From NCBI RefSeq assembly GCF_021155765.1, contig NC_060114.1, positions 21,930,501-21,994,500 on the forward strand: 64,000 bases of DNA, written 5' to 3'. This document shows, piece by piece, positions 59,696 through 64,000 of this stretch. The position numbers were made by a program, and so were the translations under genes. The notes below the pieces were generated by a model. It searched no databases. It saw only the letters and a list, made by a program, of their open reading frames with translations, and was not told the origin of the DNA. Source of the DNA: Diprion similis (Eukaryota; Arthropoda; Insecta; Hymenoptera; Diprionidae). Within the stretch, counting starts at the first letter, position 1. Each line of letters starts with the position of its first letter.

Positions 59696-62695
59696 GTTTT
59701 CTTGAAAATGATTAAAACTTTTAACGAACGCAGTTCAAGTTCCGATCAATTTCCAAGCTTTAGCTGTTTGGAGCTCTTTATTTCCGTCAAAGCCTTGACT
59801 CGAAAATTTTAGTCCTACGTGAATTTAGAATCCAACGAATAAGACGGCGCCGATTCAATAGAGGTAAACCAAATTTAGAGTAGAAATCAGTTATAAACTT
59901 GGACTAGCGAGCAGTCTTCAATAATTATAATTCGAACGCCAAGTTGGGAGAAGGCTGAAACATGTACTGTATACGTGTGCGCGACTGATCTCGGACTCAC
60001 TACTGGCTTGGAGTCATTTCATTCATACCCATATAGGGCTTGTAATTTTCAACCGACTTTCGAAGCTAAGTAATGCCCCGGGGATCGACCGACACTCACG
60101 TCATCCGTCGCCCCCACCATGAGAAGATGATGATAATTGTAATGCTCTGCACGTCTAGTGGAATAAAAAACCATCTTATACTTTCGACAGATTACTTTCT
60201 TTTTAAAGATGCATGATAAGGAATTATATATATCAGCGCTGAATGAAGTATATTAGTCTCCTCGCCCAAATGAGTAACGAATTAGTTGTCTTACTTCAAC
60301 TTGCGAAGTTGGGCTTTCTTCGGAGCTTTGACAATGAGCTTATAGTATGCGGGACTCGAGATGTACATACTCGTGGCGCGTCAACTTTAACGTGGTACGT
60401 AGATAACACTCAACAGTCGATGTATATGTATATGTATATGTACATGTATAATACAAGTATGCAGCTGATATAAATTGTGCAAATGTAGACTATTACCAAA
60501 AGCGGTAACACAGCATGACGCGATAAGCGCGCACAGCATACTATGCCAATGGTAGGATACTTACAGTCGTTGAAGATATAATATACTGGCCATGGACTCC
60601 TGACACAAACTTTAAAAAGTGGCCATGTCCTATCCCGCATTACATAAAATTTAAAAAATCCCTGTTCACAAAGTAATATGAATGTCGATCATTGTTGATC
60701 ATAGCATGCCATTTGTTTTTTTAATTTTTCTAGATTTTTATTGAATCGTAAAGTTAAAAAATTCTGATCTAATACAATTTTTAGCTGCAAAGTGTCCAAT
60801 ATACATCCTTAAATAAAAAATAAAATAGGGCCATAGGGTCACTAAGGGCAAAGCGTTAACAAAAAATTATAGTAATAAGCAAGCGTCAGTATTCCGGATC
60901 GAAAAAATTAAATTTCCTAAATTTTTTGGTATTAAAATCAATTTTTAATAACTTTGTACATAGGTCGGATTTTTTAAATTACTTTTTCCATAATCCTGAG
61001 GAAATCTCCTATCCGAAACTTCTGTAAATAAGCGAGATGTCGGAAATCGTAAAATTCCCTATATTTCCAATTAAAAAGAAAATCAGAGACCTGCCGGCAC
61101 AGTAGGGACCTGAAATAAAAATTTGAAAAAATTGGAGAAACTTTTTTTCTAGATTTGGAGTCGATTTATGACCATCCATCATGATGTTACATTTAACGAC
61201 CACCCTAATGTATGTACACAGGTATTTGGTTTACTTGGGAAAACAGTCAGGCGAGTGCAGGAGGGAGGGTGTGCCGTACAGGTCTGACAATGAGCTCGCG
61301 ATGTCGCGCAACGATGTATGGAACGGCCTGTTATTCGAAAAACCAGGAACTAAATAATCTTTCGGATAATTGACGTTTCGGATGAACCAAATCACCATTT
61401 GAATAATTAACATTTCGGACAACTGACGGTCGTATAATCGACTCTCTACTGTATGTGAAGTTGTGGCTTTTTAGTACGTGAAGACCGCTTCTGAGATTAT
61501 CTATAAAAAATATACCATATTATTCATTTATAATAATAATATTTTTGATAAAAAATGAGCTGTAGAGAGTTGCTGAATCGGGTATGAATGTACGATTCAT
61601 TTTGGCTTTAGGTCAATATGTTTACGCTGAGAACCGAAATAAATCATTGGATTCTCCTGAGGCACAGATTTAACTCGAATAGAGAATTAAAATTAGGCGA
61701 TGAATCGCGTTATCGCGACGTCACGAAATCTGGTGAGAAGCGAATCACAGACTTGGCCATTGTTTCAAGTTGGGCTGACTTTGAACTATTTTTCAAGCTA
61801 TAAGCACTAAATAGTGCAAAGCTTTCAAATATAGTTTCTAGAGTATAAACGTGCAAAGATTAGGTGTAATAATAGAAACGCCGGAATGAATCAGCGGAAA
61901 AAGTATCCGCAAAATTTCTTGCAGATGCCTAAAATTATTCCGTGGCAAGTTTTCATTTGCACTTGCTTAGACGGTAGGAGAAATTTAAGAAAAAAAAAAG
62001 AAAAAAAAGAAAAAAAAACGCAATAGTCTCATGCACCGAGGAAGCCGCTTCGACGGGCAAAAGGAGGCTCCTTGCACGAAGGTACGATACGGCTGGCGCC
62101 TGGTTGACTCGCTTGTCTCCACAGTCCCCATACGTATTCACACTCACACTTTCGTTGAAAAATCTGACCGACCGTTTGTATGTGGCATACCGCGTTCGTC
62201 GTGTATATGTATGTATATATATCTACATACATATATATAGCCTTCCCCCGCAGTCCCTGAAGGGTAAGAACGAGGAGCGGCGTTCTATTCTTGGCAAACT
62301 TCAGTTGGATCTGCTTTCGCGCTGGTAATACCGACAGTTAACGCCAGAGAGTGATCCGCTCAAGAACTCACCAAAAACTTGACCGTACCGTAGGAGACCA
62401 GCCCGGGTATCAGCAGACTACTTCCTCCAGTTCGGTCGAGATTCGCCGAGCTTTACACTTTTCCAGTCTTTATCTAGCCACAGCGATCAACGGTCACTCA
62501 AGGAATTGGATTTAAAGTGCTCGCCAGGACAGCACCGTCAGCTTCCAGTTATATTAGTCGAGGTGAGGTGAAAATCTTGGAACGAATCTTTCGAAACATT
62601 CTGGCTTAAAGGTATAAGTTTAACCCCAATTTTGGACCACAAGATACTCGTTATGTCGATTTAATCGTGTTTTGCGAAAAAACCTCCAGATCAGA
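59696..62695. other. Intergenic, mostly nothing recognised
   Basis: Contains a (TATG)n-like run at about 60418-60450, an AT-rich stretch at 60650-61210 that ends in an inverted TAGGGTGGT (61199-61207) and may be a transposon remnant, and an A-rich run near 61990-62020. From about 62030 the base composition rises in GC, and the last 250 bases before 62696 look like the 5' UTR of the next gene. Confidence 0.4.
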
Positions 62696-62754
62696 ATGAG
62701 TGTAAAAAAATTCGGATTGTTGACGATGGTGATGATGATGGGCTCTACGCGATT
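62696..62754 (+). CDS. Probable first coding exon of a secreted or membrane protein (partial gene)
   Basis: ATG at 62696 opens MSVKKFGLLTMVMMMGSTR, a short basic start followed by a hydrophobic core, as in a signal peptide. It is cut by a consensus donor (TT|GTGAGT) at 62755, phase 2. A GC-richer leader precedes it. The remaining exons would lie right of the window, or far along within a long intron; none could be identified by 64000. The product is unknown. Chance cannot be excluded. Confidence 0.4.
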
Positions 62755-64000
62755 GTGAGTATTTTGCTTTCGATTTTAAGCTCAACACACTTTCTCTGCC
62801 GTAGTATTACGTAGAAGGTACCGGCATTGGATTTCATCTTCAGTGTTTCAATCTTATTGTTAGTAAAATCCTCCTGTGTGTTGCATATATATAATATTGA
62901 TACGTTCAGCTAAACCGACTGTACGTTACCACGTAATAAGTGACCGTTTATAGCTGCCAGATGTGTTTCGTTTGTTTTGCAAGTGCCCGTAATCTTTGCT
63001 TCACCTGTTTAATCCTGTATTGCGAATAGTAAACACACATAGACGCGATCCAATTCCAAGAATCACTGCGTCTAGCGTTTGTGCGATACATTTTATACAT
63101 TTTTCTATGGGAAAGAGAACGATGACAGCCGCTAATTTCTGTTATACAACATTAACTATTTGGCAGCTTTTTGCGACGTTTTACATTGTATCATGGTTAA
63201 GGATTCGCGAAATTTCGCTACAGCCGCCGATATCGAAATTTGAGACCTGTACTGATGATGCGAAATTCTATTTTGACCTAGACGCTCTTGCGCACTATTA
63301 TAAGACAGAATGAAAAATTCATTTTTATGATGACAGAATGAATCTTCTTTGGTATCTCGAAAAACCTTGTCTACATTCGTATAGATAGTTGTACGTGGGC
63401 TGTAGTGAGCAGGGTTCTATTTCGAGAGAATTTTACGTTTAAAAAAATAAAAAACCGTCTCAGCTATTTATCTTTGTTCTCCCGGTCGATATACAAAAAA
63501 CGGAAAACGAGCAGCAGAATATCGTCAATTCTTCCCATTATATATTGCAAGTACACGTAAATTCACAACACGGTCTATCAAGTTCAGTTAATTAAGACTG
63601 ATAATAAATTTAAATTTTGCAAGCGTGACGTCGTTCTATAATAGAACAGGAGTTCAGTTAAACAGACATCTTTGCGAGCACAACACAGATCTGAGAAGTC
63701 CAACAAAACAAAACCGGATTGTATCATAGTTCGCTTGCGCATCATCACGTGTGGTCTGGAGGTTTTTGAAGGTTTAACAAAACAAAATCGGATGGTGCGA
63801 TAGTTTGGTTGCATATATTTAGGCGCCGCGAGTGGTCTATGCATAGTCGGCTCAAGCTAATAGAATATCATATTCGCGTTAACTAGCTAAATAGAGCATC
63901 AGCCTACGAGTTATTTTAATTCAAAGTAGGTTTACCTTTTGACTTTGTTTTCTAAAATTACATGAGTTGGAGTAGATTTTTTTACTCAATAGGATTGCGA
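62755..64000. other. Presumed intron 1 of the gene starting at 62696, or intergenic
   Basis: No convincing further exon. A 105-codon plus-strand frame at 62996-63313 has no recognisable domain and no clear splice context. Confidence 0.3.

Overview
This 64 kb window is animal nuclear DNA, most probably from an insect. It is AT-rich, its genes are split by short GT-AG introns, and microsatellites and small DNA transposons are scattered through it. I favour a hymenopteran such as a sawfly, but that is an inference from general look only; no diagnostic marker is present.

Four genes are well supported and can be read exon by exon. They are a CRELD-type disulfide-rich ER membrane protein (3149-4638, +, 4 exons, 401 aa), a C9orf85-type zinc-ribbon-like protein (36935-37711, +, 2 exons, 209 aa), a CACHD1-type alpha2delta-like membrane protein (39560-43914, -, 9 exons, 1160 aa) and the mitochondrial succinyl-CoA ligase beta subunit, GDP-forming type (56934-59368, +, 6 exons, 424 aa). 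All reading frames close exactly across the proposed introns. A likely first coding exon of a fifth, secreted or membrane protein lies at 62696-62754; the rest of that gene would lie beyond the right end. The four genes have unrelated jobs (ER proteostasis, a small nuclear/cytosolic Cys-rich protein, channel modulation at the cell surface, TCA cycle), so they are neighbours rather than a pathway.

Between 4.6 and 36.9 kb no intact gene could be recognised. This stretch holds a 706 bp element with terminal inverted repeats (5341-6046), a perfect 23 bp hairpin (8789-8840), a miRNA-like hairpin (about 9668-9766), microsatellites, a GC-rich promoter-like island with a consensus CRE (about 20750-21330), and several coding-looking fragments at 26-34 kb that may be decayed genes.

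The most striking object is the interval 45.3-54.6 kb, between the divergently transcribed CACHD1 and SUCLG2 genes. About 26.6 head-to-tail copies of a 314 bp monomer form a satellite array with higher-order structure. Every full monomer keeps a 99-codon ORF on the minus strand. The array is flanked on both sides by inverted copies of one roughly 270 bp sequence, so it appears to sit inside a large foldback-like or transposon-like unit. A piggyBac-like MITE with TTAA ends sits in intron 2 of SUCLG2.
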